Shown here one piece after another: positions 8,803-17,441 of a stretch of DNA of 64,000 nt; position 1 is the stretch's first letter, and each line of letters begins with the position of its first letter. This stretch comes from Chloroflexi bacterium 54-19 (lineage in GTDB: Bacteria > Chloroflexota > Chloroflexia > Chloroheliales > Chloroheliaceae). The position numbers and the translations under genes were made by a program. Location: the NCBI GenBank assembly GCA_001898225.1, contig MKTJ01000032.1:1-64000 (forward strand), in the 5' to 3' direction. A model generated the notes under the pieces. That model saw only the letters and a list, made by a program, of their open reading frames with translations. It did not search any database and was not told the origin of the DNA.

Positions 8803-9633
8803 CTATTTGCCGAAATCGGCCATCTCAATGAACTGGCCGTGCCAGGTATGGTACCAGACCTGCCCGGTAAATCCGTTGACACTCAACATTCCACTGGTCT
8901 TACCGTTTGTTTCCACGTCCACCGTATAGTAACCGGGAAATTCATCGGCCTTCGGGCCTGTTTTCACTCCCGGATAGGCTTTATCCAGGTAGGTCTGGGC
9001 TGTCTGGAGAGCCTGCTCCGCCGTCACCGGCATTTTGCCAGGCTGGTAGGTGGTAGTGTTTACAGCCCCCAGCCCGCCCATCATTCCTGCACCGTTGCCG
9101 TTGCCCATCATCCCTGCACCGTTACCACTGCCCATCATCCCGCCGTGTCCCACGCCGTTGGGGTTGGGATTAACGTTGTAACCGTTGCCGGACATATGCC
9201 CGTACAAGAGGTTCCACATCATATTGGGGCCGTACTCCGGGAAGGCTGCTTTAGTAACCGGGTTGACCAAGAGTTCAAATGCGCCTACCCTCGTACTGGT
9301 GTCCTTTATGGCTACATAGGCGTTATTATCAAAAATCATTATTTCGTCTATCGCCAGATTACTATTGTTTAACTCTGATAGGTATTGAGTAGCCGCCTTT
9401 TTTGCTTCATCAACCGATAGGGGCTGGGCGGCCGCATTATTGGGGGAATTATTGCCCATCATCCCACCATGTCCACTGCCTGCTCCACCGTTCATCATGC
9501 CGCCCTGGCCGTAACCGCTGCTACTTCCAGTATTTGGGCCGGGCATCTGGGCGAAAACCGCTCCCGTGACACCCAGGGTCAATACCACTACCAGGGCCAG
9601 GCTGCCTATCAAGATTAATAATCGCTTGCTCAT
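8803..9633 (-). CDS. Secreted Met/Gly-rich protein with two PepSY-like modules
   Basis: A signal peptide (MSKRLLILIG..., cleavage near AVFAQ) is followed by a Gly/Met/His-rich segment with GGMMNGG- and GHGGMMG-type repeats. A first alpha/beta module (about 80-155, beginning PLSVDEAKKAATQYL) follows. Then come further repeats (GNGAGMMG) and a second similar module (about 205-276, beginning MPVTAEQALQTAQTYLD). The modules resemble PepSY-like folds. Clusters of Met and His on an exported protein suggest Cu(I) binding, which is inference. I chose the start at 9633 because residues before it (MYRMNRKRRLI) add nothing signal-like; 9657 is an alternative. Confidence 0.7.
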   Translation of the reverse strand: MSKRLLILIGSLALVVVLTLGVTGAVFAQMPGPNTGSSSGYGQGGMMNGGAGSGHGGMMGNNSPNNAAAQPLSVDEAKKAATQYLSELNNSNLAIDEIMIFDNNAYVAIKDTSTRVGAFELLVNPVTKAAFPEYGPNMMWNLLYGHMSGNGYNVNPNPNGVGHGGMMGSGNGAGMMGNGNGAGMMGGLGAVNTTTYQPGKMPVTAEQALQTAQTYLDKAYPGVKTGPKADEFPGYYTVDVETNGKTSGMLSVNGFTGQVWYHTWHGQFIEMADFGK

Positions 9634-9688
9634 AATCAATCTTCTCTTTCTATTCATTCTATACAAATTCCAGAATCATAAAAACAGT

Positions 9689-9904
9689 TTAATAGAGGGT
9701 TCGGACCGCTTGCTCGTACTCGGCCTGGCTGATTTCGTGGTGGGCATAACGCCTTTGCAGGATTTCAAGCGCGGTCAGGTTTTCAACTGCTCGCTGCCCG
9801 CTAACCAGGGCATAAATACCCCAGATCACCAGTCCAACCAGTAGCGCCATCAAAAATAAACCAAAACCCATTCCCCATCCGCCCATACTTCCAAAGTACA
9901 TCAT
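9689..9904 (-). CDS. Small membrane protein with SHOCT domain
   Basis: The protein has 71 residues. A Gly/Met-rich start (MMYFGSMGGWGMG) leads into one membrane helix (about 12-35). The C-terminal SHOCT motif follows (ALEILQRRYAHHEISQAEYEQAVRTL). SHOCT is a short oligomerisation or targeting domain common in small bacterial membrane proteins. The start at 9904 is supported by GAGG eight bases upstream; an upstream in-frame ATG would add ten residues. It is next to and co-oriented with the Met-rich secreted protein and the two-component system. Confidence 0.8.
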   Translation of the reverse strand: MMYFGSMGGWGMGFGLFLMALLVGLVIWGIYALVSGQRAVENLTALEILQRRYAHHEISQAEYEQAVRTLY

Positions 9905-10212
9905 TGTCAAAGCCTCTTTTCTTTCCAGGAACAACTCTCTTCGTTCCTACACTAGTAGTATGACAGGCAAAGCTCAAGCTAGCCTGCTGGAAAGTTCAAG
10001 ATTTCCTCAAGAAATTATTAAATTTAGAAGTTGAAGCTCAAAACTGGGGAAGCCTGGAAACCGGTGAAATGAATGAAGTAGTTGGGCTAAAACAAGGAAT
10101 TTGCAGGGCCAGATATTTTGGTTCAAAGCAAAGACGTGGGTGGCGGAGTAACGGATAATGTAAGGCAGCTTAACCGCACCTCTGGACTAGAGGGTCATGC
10201 AGCTAAATCTCT

Positions 10213-11385
10213 TTATGGGCTTTGGGGAAGGGTAAAGGTGAAAGTTGAGCCCTGGTTTAGCCCGCCGGAAATCGCCTCAATTTGTCCACCCATGCCTTCC
10301 ACCAGCGCTTTGGCTATTGTCAGCCCCACCCCTGACCCTCCCAGCGCCCGGCTGCGTGATTTGTCAACCCGGTAGAAACGCTCAAAGACCTGCGGCCGGT
10401 GTTCCGGGCTTAGGCCGATACCGGTGTCCGTAACCTTAAACTCGACCATATCGCCGGTTGTTGGTGCGAGTTCAAGTTTGACTGTACCGGGGGCCGGGGT
10501 GTAACGGAGGGCATTGGTCAGCAAATTGGTCAGCACCTGAATGGCCCGGTCCCGGTCGGCCTGCACCGCCGGTAGATTTTGAGGGAGACTATGGATAAAC
10601 TCAAGCCCTTTTTCCCGGAACTGGTTTTCGAGACGCTCAACCGCCGCCCCGGCTATTTCCAGCGGGTTAACCGCCGCCAGCTTTAAGGGAATTTGCCTGG
10701 CTTCAGCCCGGGATAGCTCTTGCAGGTCGTCAATCAACCGCCGCAACCGTCCGGCCTCCTCGTGCAGGCTGAGCCAGATTTCTTCGGATGGTTTGACCAC
10801 GCCATCCAGCAGCCCTTCCATATATCCTTCCAGGGTGGCTACCGGGGTTCTCAGTTCGTGGGCGACATCCCCGACCAGTTCCAAACGGCGGCGTTCGGTA
10901 GATTCAAGGGCCTGGGCCATCTCATTGAAACTGAGGGCCATTTCCCCTAACTCATCTTTGCCAACAGGCGGTACGCGCTCGGCATAATGCCCGCCGGCAA
11001 TCCGCTTGCTGGCATGGGCCAGGCGGCGAACTGGCGTCACAATCAAGCGAGTTACAAAGTAGCTGATAACAATAGCGACCACTACTCCGATTAAGCCCGC
11101 TACCAGCATGGCTTCGCCCAGGGCCGACTTAAAAGCCTGGTCTATACTTGAGTTGAGAGCGGCCCCGGCGGCACCGCCCATCATGCCGTTCATTCCGGTG
11201 CCGCCGGGGCCGACCATCTCTCCATTTTGCATCATTTGCATGTGCGAGGTGAAAGCGTTCGGGGCAACCAGGTCTATTGCGTTCAATATTACCAGGGTAC
11301 CTATGCCAATTATCAGGAGATAGGAAGCAAAAAGCTTGATACCCAGGCTGTTCCAGCTGAATTTGGGAGCATTTAGGAGTTTCAT
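10213..11385 (-). CDS. Sensor histidine kinase with a Met-rich periplasmic loop
   Basis: Domains in order are: membrane helix 1 (about 14-36), an extracytoplasmic loop (about 37-90) containing HMQMMQNGEM and GMNGMMGG, membrane helix 2 (about 92-115), HAMP (about 115-168), HisKA with the phospho-acceptor His in GDVAHELRTP, and HATPase_c with N, G1 and G2 boxes (NLLTNALRY, DTGIGL, GSGVGLTI). The Met clusters in the sensor loop suggest a soft metal ligand such as Cu(I) or Ag(I), which is inference. Its start overlaps the response regulator stop by 4 bp, so the two are translationally coupled. This is a CusS/BaeS-like architecture. Confidence 0.92.
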   Translation of the reverse strand: MKLLNAPKFSWNSLGIKLFASYLLIIGIGTLVILNAIDLVAPNAFTSHMQMMQNGEMVGPGGTGMNGMMGGAAGAALNSSIDQAFKSALGEAMLVAGLIGVVVAIVISYFVTRLIVTPVRRLAHASKRIAGGHYAERVPPVGKDELGEMALSFNEMAQALESTERRRLELVGDVAHELRTPVATLEGYMEGLLDGVVKPSEEIWLSLHEEAGRLRRLIDDLQELSRAEARQIPLKLAAVNPLEIAGAAVERLENQFREKGLEFIHSLPQNLPAVQADRDRAIQVLTNLLTNALRYTPAPGTVKLELAPTTGDMVEFKVTDTGIGLSPEHRPQVFERFYRVDKSRSRALGGSGVGLTIAKALVEGMGGQIEAISGGLNQGSTFTFTLPQSP

Positions 11386-12086
11386 AAAGCATACCTTTTA
11401 TCGAAACGGTAACCCAGGCCGCGGATGGTTTCGATAAACCCGGTCTGGTTGGGACCCTCGCCCAGTTTCTTGCGCAGGTTTCCAATATGAACCTCGATTA
11501 TATGCTCATCATAATAATCTTCGCCCCAGACCTGTTCCAAAAGCTGAGAGCGGGTAAATACTCGCCCTGGCTGGCTGGAAAGTATTGCCAGCAGGGCAAA
11601 TTCCCGCGTGGTAAGCGGCAGGACTTCCCCGTTCCGACTTACTTCGTGTTGCGTTTCGTCAATAATAAGCTCCCCAAAGTGGCGGGGAAGAGCGGCCTCG
11701 CTGGGGCTTTCGGACGCGCTGCCTGTCCGGGGCCGCCGCAACCGGGCTTTTATACGGGCGACCAGTTCGCGGGGGCTAAACGGTTTGGTAAGGTAGTCGT
11801 CGGCTCCTACCGATAAACCGACAATCTTGTCGATCTCCTCGGCCCTGGCTGTAAGCATAATTACATAAGCGTCGGAAAACTGGCGGAGGCGGCGGCAGAC
11901 TTCCACTCCGTCCAGGCCAGGCAGCATCAAATCCAGCACTACCAGTTCCGGGTTGGCGGTGCGGGCTTTTTCGAGGGCGGAAGGGCCGTCAAAAGCGCTC
12001 AGGACGCTGTAGCCCTCCTGTTCAAGATAGCCCTTGACGAGGTCAACCAGTTTCTTTTCATCATCTACTACCAGGATTTTTGTCAT
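11382..12086 (-). CDS. OmpR-family response regulator
   Basis: An N-terminal receiver domain (about 1-115) has the acidic pair DDE near residue 8, the phospho-acceptor Asp in LVVLDLMLPG and the switch Thr and Lys in MLTARAEE and YLTKPFSP. A C-terminal winged helix of the OmpR/PhoB type follows (about 140-232), with LTTREFALLAILSSQPGRVFTR. It is the first gene of a minus-strand two-component operon. The likely signal is an extracytoplasmic metal sensed by its partner kinase. Targets probably include the SHOCT, Met-rich and DUF302 genes downstream, but no operator repeats were identified. Confidence 0.93.
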   Translation of the reverse strand: MTKILVVDDEKKLVDLVKGYLEQEGYSVLSAFDGPSALEKARTANPELVVLDLMLPGLDGVEVCRRLRQFSDAYVIMLTARAEEIDKIVGLSVGADDYLTKPFSPRELVARIKARLRRPRTGSASESPSEAALPRHFGELIIDETQHEVSRNGEVLPLTTREFALLAILSSQPGRVFTRSQLLEQVWGEDYYDEHIIEVHIGNLRKKLGEGPNQTGFIETIRGLGYRFDKRYAL

Positions 12087-12231
12087 TTTTCTTTATTTCC
12101 CCTCGAAAATTGTTACCAACTCTATCCAAAACGGTAGCCTTATTCGGAGGTTATGCTAAAAGGGTTGAAAAAGGGGTGATTTTTAGTAAAAGCCGGGTAA
12201 AACCTCTTTTTAGAAATCTTGAAATAACCTA

Positions 12232-12260
12232 TTGACAATACCCCCATCCCGTATTATAAT
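12232..12260 (+). promoter_or_regulatory. Consensus sigma-70 promoter
   Basis: TTGACA (12232-12237) and TATAAT (12255-12260) are both exact consensus and separated by 17 bp. It points towards the DHA2 transporter. A CsoR-type operator covers the predicted start of transcription. Confidence 0.9.
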
Positions 12261-12267
12261 CAGGGCG

Positions 12268-12286
12268 TATACCCCATAGGGGTATA
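12268..12286. promoter_or_regulatory. CsoR-type operator
   Basis: The 19-bp perfect inverted repeat TATACCCCATAGGGGTATA has 8-bp arms around ATA. This has the G/C-tract form of known CsoR operators. It sits immediately downstream of the -10 box, over the expected +1, where binding would block transcription. The csoR gene at 1795 is the obvious candidate regulator. Confidence 0.8.
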
Positions 12287-12671
12287 TAACCAATCTAAAC
12301 AACCAGGGTAGATTAACAATAACAACAAGAATAAGGGTGAGAAAAATGTGCCTTTAGATTTGTAACTTCTTTTGAAACCTCCTCAGCAGTAATTGAGGGT
12401 GAGAAAGCTTTCCAGTTCAAGAAAAAGGGCATTTAGTTTTGGCTCACTGAAAAGTATCTCGCCCCCTTCTCATCGTTTACTTCAAAGACTTCTGCCAGTG
12501 CCCCGGTACCAGGAGCGGGCGCTGGCAAATTAAAACAACCATTTTTTAATAGTTTCTTCCAGCCTTTGTTTTTTCAACAAGGGGTGACTTTTTGTTGCCA
12601 GAAATAGCAAATAGCTGAGAAATAAATACAGGTAATTATATTGTATTGAATTGAAAGGAGAACACAAGTCC
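12287..12671 (+). other. Long leader between the CsoR-operated promoter and the DHA2 transporter
   Basis: The leader is about 385 bases. It contains a three-codon reading frame (ATG TGC CTT TAG, at about 12346) behind AGGGTGAG. It also has a hairpin with 10-bp arms GCCAGTGCCC (12494-12503) and GGGCGCTGGC (12517-12526), and a T-run about 15 bases after that hairpin. No longer gene is visible. A lost gene or an attenuator could explain the length. Confidence 0.45.
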
Positions 12672-14153
12672 ATGTTAGCTAGTTTACCTGATCCCAGGCG
12701 CTGGTGGGCCCTTTTATTATTGAGCACGGCCCAGTTTATCGTGATATTGGATACCTCGATTATTGGAGTAGCCCTCCCGGCCATTCAGACCGACCTGCAC
12801 TTCTCAACGGCCAATTTGCAGTGGATCTTTAACGCTTATGTAGCAATTTTCGGGGGCCTACTTCTTCTGGGAGGCCGTATGGCGGACCTTTTCGGCCAGC
12901 GCCGCATCTTTATGACCGGGTTTGCGATCCTGACCCTGGCTTCCCTGGCGGCGGGTCTGGCCTGGTCCGATACCGCCCTGATTGTAGCCCGGGGCTTCCA
13001 GGGCCTGGGAGCGGCTTTAATCGCCCCGGCGGCGCTCACTATCGTCATGAACCTCTTTACTAACCCGGCTGAACTTACGAGGGCGATGGGTTTCTGGGGC
13101 GCTTCGGCGGCGGTTGGCGGCAGCGCCGGGGTTTTTCTGGGCGGCGTCCTGACCCAGTGGTTGAGCTGGCGCTGGGTTTTCCTGATCAATGTACCCCTGG
13201 GGGGTATCGTTCTGGCGTTCAGCCTGGCCCTCCTGCGGCCAGGTGTCCTACGGCGGGGCAGCCTCGATATTCTGGGCGCTCTGGCCGTAACAGCCGCCTC
13301 GGTCCTGGCGGTTTACGCCATCGTGACCGCCGAGCAAAACGGGTGGGGTTCGCTTTCGACCATGGGCCTTCTGGCAGTAGCAACCGTACTGCTGATAATT
13401 TTTGTCATCATCCAACGCGTAAGAAAAGAACCCCTGGTGCCTCTCCAGATTTTTAGAGCGCCCAATCTATCGGCGGCTAACATCATTATGGCCTTACTGG
13501 CGGCGGCCTGGATACCGCTCTGGTTCTTCCTTAACCTCTATCTGCAACAGGTTCTGGGGCTTTCCGCCCTTGAAGGCGGCCTGGCCCTCCTGCCGATGAC
13601 GCTGGCGATTATGGTGTTAATGGTGGGGATGACCGCCCGGATGGTCGGCCGGTTTGGTTTCAAACCTAACCTGGTCGCCGGATTTTTGCTCCTGGCAGCG
13701 GCCCTGGTTCTCCTGGCTAACGCTCCCGCTAACGGTAGTTTTGTGGTTAATGTCCTGCCCGCTTCCCTGCTGGCGGCCCTGGGCATGGCCCTGACCTACA
13801 TTCCGGCCACGATTGCCGGGATGTCGGGCGCTAAACCGGAGGAGACCGGTCTCGCTTCCGGGTTAATAAATTCGAGCTATCAGATCGGGTCGGCCATCGG
13901 CCTGGCCGTAATGACCGTGCTGGCAAACGGCCAGACCGATAAGCTGCTTGCTGGCGGGACCGGGCGGGCGCTGGCCTTAAACAGCGGCTTCCAGCTAGCT
14001 TTTGTAGGCGCGGCCGTGGCCGCTGGTATTGGGGCGCTTTTGGCTCTGGCCTTCTTGCGCCAGCCTGCACCTGCACAGCCGCAAGCCAGTAACTCTGACC
14101 GTGCCGGGTCAGATCCCGAATCCGAAACCGAAGCGCTGCCGCGGGCCAGTTAA
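12672..14153 (+). CDS. DHA2-family (14-helix) MFS efflux transporter
   Basis: This is a drug:H+ antiporter of the EmrB/QacA type, with about 493 residues and 14 predicted helices. Motif C-like and motif A sequences are present (LDTSIIGVALPAIQTDL in helix 1; LLLGGRMADLFGQRRIF in the helix 2-3 loop), followed by ARGFQGLGAALIAPAALTIV. The start at 12672 is supported by AAAGGAG at 12654-12660; a TTG at 12651 inside that ribosome site is not a start. Transcription probably begins at the CsoR-operated promoter upstream, which suggests copper-linked expression. The actual substrate cannot be read from the sequence. The C-terminus is a short acidic tail. Confidence 0.9.
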   Translation: MLASLPDPRRWWALLLLSTAQFIVILDTSIIGVALPAIQTDLHFSTANLQWIFNAYVAIFGGLLLLGGRMADLFGQRRIFMTGFAILTLASLAAGLAWSDTALIVARGFQGLGAALIAPAALTIVMNLFTNPAELTRAMGFWGASAAVGGSAGVFLGGVLTQWLSWRWVFLINVPLGGIVLAFSLALLRPGVLRRGSLDILGALAVTAASVLAVYAIVTAEQNGWGSLSTMGLLAVATVLLIIFVIIQRVRKEPLVPLQIFRAPNLSAANIIMALLAAAWIPLWFFLNLYLQQVLGLSALEGGLALLPMTLAIMVLMVGMTARMVGRFGFKPNLVAGFLLLAAALVLLANAPANGSFVVNVLPASLLAALGMALTYIPATIAGMSGAKPEETGLASGLINSSYQIGSAIGLAVMTVLANGQTDKLLAGGTGRALALNSGFQLAFVGAAVAAGIGALLALAFLRQPAPAQPQASNSDRAGSDPESETEALPRAS

Positions 14154-14226
14154 GGCTACTTACTCTCAAGTTACTCTAGCTTTAAGGGCCACACACAGGA
14201 TCAAAAGTTTTTGTAAAATAATGCGG

Positions 14227-14261
14227 TTGAGAGTCTGGAAGAATATCTTCCAGACTCTCAA
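14227..14261. terminator. Perfect 16-bp-arm hairpin after the MFS gene
   Basis: TTGAGAGTCTGGAAGA (14227-14242) and its exact complement (14246-14261) flank a 3-base loop. It lies 74 bp after the transporter stop. No T-run follows on the plus strand. Confidence 0.6.
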
Positions 14262-14284
14262 CCCGGATAACTGGAAAGCCCATC

Positions 14285-14455
14285 ATGGAAACAACCACTT
14301 TTACACTTATTCTTTTGCCCGTTAGCCTTATTACTATAACCTTTCAATATCTGGCGATCATGCGCCACTTTAACCAGGATAAAGCCGCGAAAAAGAGGGG
14401 AAATAAAGAAAAGGCTGAAGATGAATATTTCTTAAAAGAAGAGGCTCTGGATTAA
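14285..14455 (+). CDS. Possible small membrane protein (56 residues)
   Basis: The frame METTTFTLILLPVSLI... encodes one hydrophobic helix (about 5-25), a basic stretch (HFNQDKAAKKRGNK) and an acidic tail (EKAEDEYFLKEEALD). This is the layout of a real small single-pass protein. GGAAAG lies 7 bases before the ATG. It follows the hairpin after the MFS gene. I recognise no family, and length alone cannot exclude chance. Confidence 0.45.
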   Translation: METTTFTLILLPVSLITITFQYLAIMRHFNQDKAAKKRGNKEKAEDEYFLKEEALD

Positions 14456-14670
14456 TTTAAGGTTTCTTGGCAAAATGGCTGGGAAAATGCCTGATAACTT
14501 TCAAAGCTATTCCAGTTTCAAGTTTGGCATATTGACCTTTATGGGCCCATGAAATTAGCCTTTGATTTGCAAAAAAATTAGCAGAGTTCTACCTGAAATG
14601 AAAAATATTACAATGTATTTAGCTGGGCAACTGAGTTTATCCAAAAACTGCCCTGCCCCGATTCCTACAC

Positions 14671-15489
14671 CTACTGGCAAGCAGTTACAAGGCCCCTGGC
14701 AAACTCGCCGGGATTAGACAGGTAGCCGAGGTGGCCGCCGGGTAGAAATTGAGTATTTATGCCGAGACGCTGGGCTAAAAGCTGGGCGGGTTGGCCTGTA
14801 AACTGGTCTTTGGAATCCTGACCTCTCGCCAGCACCAGTCTGGAACTGCTGGCCGCCAGGCGGGTTAAATCCAGGTCAAAAAAAGAATACTGGCGCAGTT
14901 CGTGTTCCATCCAGTAAGCGGCATTAGCCCAACTTCGTTCACCAGTTTCCAGCCTGGCGCTGACATAGGGCATGAGTAAACGGTGATCGGCGCTCCTGAT
15001 ACTGCTGGCGTACAGGTGCATGGCTTTTGGAACTCCTTCTTTGCGGTAGGTTTCGTATACCTCTTCAAACAGCGTCTTCCATTTTGAAGCGTCTGGCAAT
15101 AAATTAAGGACCGGCGGCTCATGCGCTACCAGTTTAACCAGGTGGTCTGGGTAACGGGCAAGCAGTTCGAGGCCTACTATCGCCCCGGAGTCGGTGCCAA
15201 AGACGCTAAATTCTTTATCATCCAGATGCTCGGTCAACTGCCGCAGGTCCTCCACGTCTGTTTGTAACCGCAGGCCTTCGCCATCATCCTGCGGACCCAC
15301 CAGCTTGCTGCGGGAAAATCCGCGCCGGTCGTAGGTGACTACCCGAAAGTAAGCCGCCAGGGCACTTACAAGCTCGGTAAAAATATCCGCTCCTCCGTTC
15401 GACCCCGGCACCAAAATTAGCAGCGGTCCGTTGCCGCTAACCTCATAATACAAATAGGCACCGGGAACCTCTAGTGTACTCATTTCCAT
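14671..15489 (-). CDS. Alpha/beta hydrolase with an Asp at the nucleophile position
   Basis: A 272-residue alpha/beta-hydrolase fold. The oxyanion-hole region is LILVPGSNGG (near 24-33). The nucleophile elbow reads G98-T-D100-S101-G102. The catalytic His lies in the late motif GGHLGYL. In the small-x-nucleophile-x-small elbow the central position is Asp100. That is the arrangement of haloalkane dehalogenases and epoxide hydrolases, not of Ser esterases; related hydrolases often have GNSSG here. The substrate is unknown. A strong GGAGG site supports the start. It is transcribed with, or after, the DUF2269-like pair, divergent from a TetR regulator. Confidence 0.85.
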   Translation of the reverse strand: MEMSTLEVPGAYLYYEVSGNGPLLILVPGSNGGADIFTELVSALAAYFRVVTYDRRGFSRSKLVGPQDDGEGLRLQTDVEDLRQLTEHLDDKEFSVFGTDSGAIVGLELLARYPDHLVKLVAHEPPVLNLLPDASKWKTLFEEVYETYRKEGVPKAMHLYASSIRSADHRLLMPYVSARLETGERSWANAAYWMEHELRQYSFFDLDLTRLAASSSRLVLARGQDSKDQFTGQPAQLLAQRLGINTQFLPGGHLGYLSNPGEFARGLVTACQ

Positions 15490-15629
15490 TCTTTCCCCTC
15501 CCCACCAGGTTACTTATTTATTTATATATTTTGAGCGTTCTTTAAGCGTATTTATACCCATGTGAGCTAATTGTCGGGCCTAACCAGATAAAAGCGGTTT
15601 TAACTACCGGTTTCTCCAAAAGTCTGAAC

Positions 15630-16172
15630 CTAATGAGCGGCTGGCCTGATGGTAAGAGTTTCAATATCTTTGCGCTGTTTACGCTGTCCGTACCGGGTAA
15701 GGCCGCGCGGCTTGTAGACCGACAACACCGTAAGCACAATTAAAACCAGGAGGGCGGCCCCGGAAGCAATAACCATTTGAAGCTGGGTTTTCTGAAGTGT
15801 TGCACCAAAAGGAGCTGAACTGGCGGCGGCCACCGACAGTTGTCCAATCGGTTGGGTATGAATCATTAAGACGATAGTAGAAAGCAGGGTTAATACGAGC
15901 TTTATCACCACCCAGTAATACTGAAACAGGCCCCAACGGGTCCCGATAGAGGAAATGATACCGGTCAGAAAACCGCCGAGGGCTAAAGGTACAATTACCC
16001 ACCAGGTAATCAGATCCATAACCAGATATACCGCGCGCACCAAACCTTCCTCCTGGCTGGTTAGCCCGGTGGCCGCTAAAGCCAGAAAAACCAGCACCGC
16101 GCCTATCCAGCCAATTGAAAAAATGACGTGGGTGGTAAGGGCCAGTTTACGCAAAGAGGGTGTTAAAATCAT
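15630..16172 (-). CDS. DUF2269-like integral membrane protein
   Basis: The protein has 180 residues and four to five hydrophobic helices. It begins MILTPSLRKLALTTHVIFSIGWIGAVLVFLALA and contains a VMDLITWWVIVPLALGGFLTGIISS core, typical of small DUF2269-like proteins. A conserved His in the first helix and a Trp pair are visible, but no catalytic motif. It starts 4 bp after the preceding small gene's stop, so the two are coupled. Function is unknown. The TetR regulator encoded divergently at 16824 is a plausible controller. Confidence 0.72.
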   Translation of the reverse strand: MILTPSLRKLALTTHVIFSIGWIGAVLVFLALAATGLTSQEEGLVRAVYLVMDLITWWVIVPLALGGFLTGIISSIGTRWGLFQYYWVVIKLVLTLLSTIVLMIHTQPIGQLSVAAASSAPFGATLQKTQLQMVIASGAALLVLIVLTVLSVYKPRGLTRYGQRKQRKDIETLTIRPAAH

Positions 16173-16176
16173 TGGC

Positions 16177-16497
16177 TTACACCCGATATTCCAGCTTTAA
16201 CCCGCTCGTAATTAAGCCCATGCCCATGCCCATGTGGTTCGCAAAACCGTTACCGGTTAAATGCATGATTACAAGCACCAGCACCAGCAGGACAAGAACG
16301 ATAATAAAGCCTATTACCCAGAGGGGAGTGGCTGCCTTCAGCTTCTGGTTTGGTCCCTGGTGGCCGTTACCGGCAGCGGCAGCGGTATTCTCATTCTTTT
16401 GTTTTTCGGATCCCCGGCGGGCCGGGTCTGGGGCTGGAGCTGGGGCTGGAGCAGACCTTTCGTAATAAGGGTGGTCCGGCGCTTTAGGTTCATTCAT
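16177..16497 (-). CDS. Small single-pass membrane protein paired with the DUF2269-like gene
   Basis: The protein has 106 residues. A Pro/Ala-rich soluble N-terminus (about 1-55, including a repetitive APAPAPAPDPA stretch) precedes one strong helix (about 60-82). A short tail with MHLTGNGFANHMGMGMG follows. The HMTG/MGMG tail is Met- and His-rich. It is the first gene of the minus-strand group and runs directly into the DUF2269-like gene. I recognise no named family, and its linked position is the best evidence that it is real. Confidence 0.65.
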   Translation of the reverse strand: MNEPKAPDHPYYERSAPAPAPAPDPARRGSEKQKNENTAAAAGNGHQGPNQKLKAATPLWVIGFIIVLVLLVLVLVIMHLTGNGFANHMGMGMGLITSGLKLEYRV

Positions 16498-16823
16498 GAA
16501 TTCTTCTCTTTATTCTTCCAAATTTTTACACGAAACCCCCCAATATATTTCGCGGGGTCTCGATCATCTTTTCTCTGACTGCATTTACAAAGCCTGTCCA
16601 ACTTTTAGCGCAAGCAAAACAACCGGTTTTCAGGCCAAAATGAACTTGAGGCCAGAAGATCCGGCTAAAGACAAAACCTGAATGGTAGGGAAGTATAAAT
16701 CCTACACGGTGTAGTTTATCTTTACTTATGCAGTTAAAAAGAGTATCCTTGAGAAACCAAAAAGGGTCAAGAAGCAGATTCCAACCCGGTGTAAGATAAC
16801 CGACAGAAATAGTAAAAGTGTAG

Positions 16824-17441
16824 ATGAAGTCGCACGAAGATGAAGGCCACCAGGCTGACCTGAGGGTCCGCCGAACCCACAAACTACTCTGGGAGGCTCT
16901 TATGGCGGAGCTGTCCGAGCATCCTTTTGAAGTTATTACCGTTAAGGATATATGCGAACGGGCCATGGTCCATCGCACTACCTTTTACGCGCACTATGAG
17001 GACAAGTATGCGCTGTTAGAGCAGGGTATGCGGCAAATGTACGATACTCTTGTGGCCGAGTGGCATACCCCTGGCGGTGCCAATCCCGCGCCGGACAAAC
17101 AACCGCCAGCTTATCTTACCGGCCTGTTCGAACACGTCGCCCAGTACCAGCCCTTCTACAGGCTAATGCTTTGCGGGGAAGGGGTTAGCCGCTTTCAGAA
17201 ACTGGTTAAGAACTATATAACAGAAGTTGCGACCGCCAGAGTGCCAGAAATTACCCCGACCGGACCGCAGCATTTTTCGTTTCCGCCAGCCATGCACATC
17301 CAGTTTTTCGCCGGGGCGGTCCTGAGTCTCCTAACCTGGTGGCTTGAAAACGATATGCCCTTAACGCCCTATCAAATGGCCGAGTACCTACTTTCTCGCC
17401 ACAATATTTTAACCGGCCAAAACTCAACCCTACCTCACTAA
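16824..17441 (+). CDS. TetR/AcrR-family transcriptional regulator
   Basis: An N-terminal TetR helix-turn-helix (about 12-62) reads RTHKLLWEALMAELSEHPFEVITVKDICERAMVHRTTFYAHYEDKYALL when joined across its segments. A TetR_C-type ligand domain with aromatic-rich helices follows. It is divergent from the membrane-protein and hydrolase genes at 14671-16497, the usual position for their repressor. The inducer is unknown. The ribosome site is weak. Confidence 0.88.
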   Translation: MKSHEDEGHQADLRVRRTHKLLWEALMAELSEHPFEVITVKDICERAMVHRTTFYAHYEDKYALLEQGMRQMYDTLVAEWHTPGGANPAPDKQPPAYLTGLFEHVAQYQPFYRLMLCGEGVSRFQKLVKNYITEVATARVPEITPTGPQHFSFPPAMHIQFFAGAVLSLLTWWLENDMPLTPYQMAEYLLSRHNILTGQNSTLPH

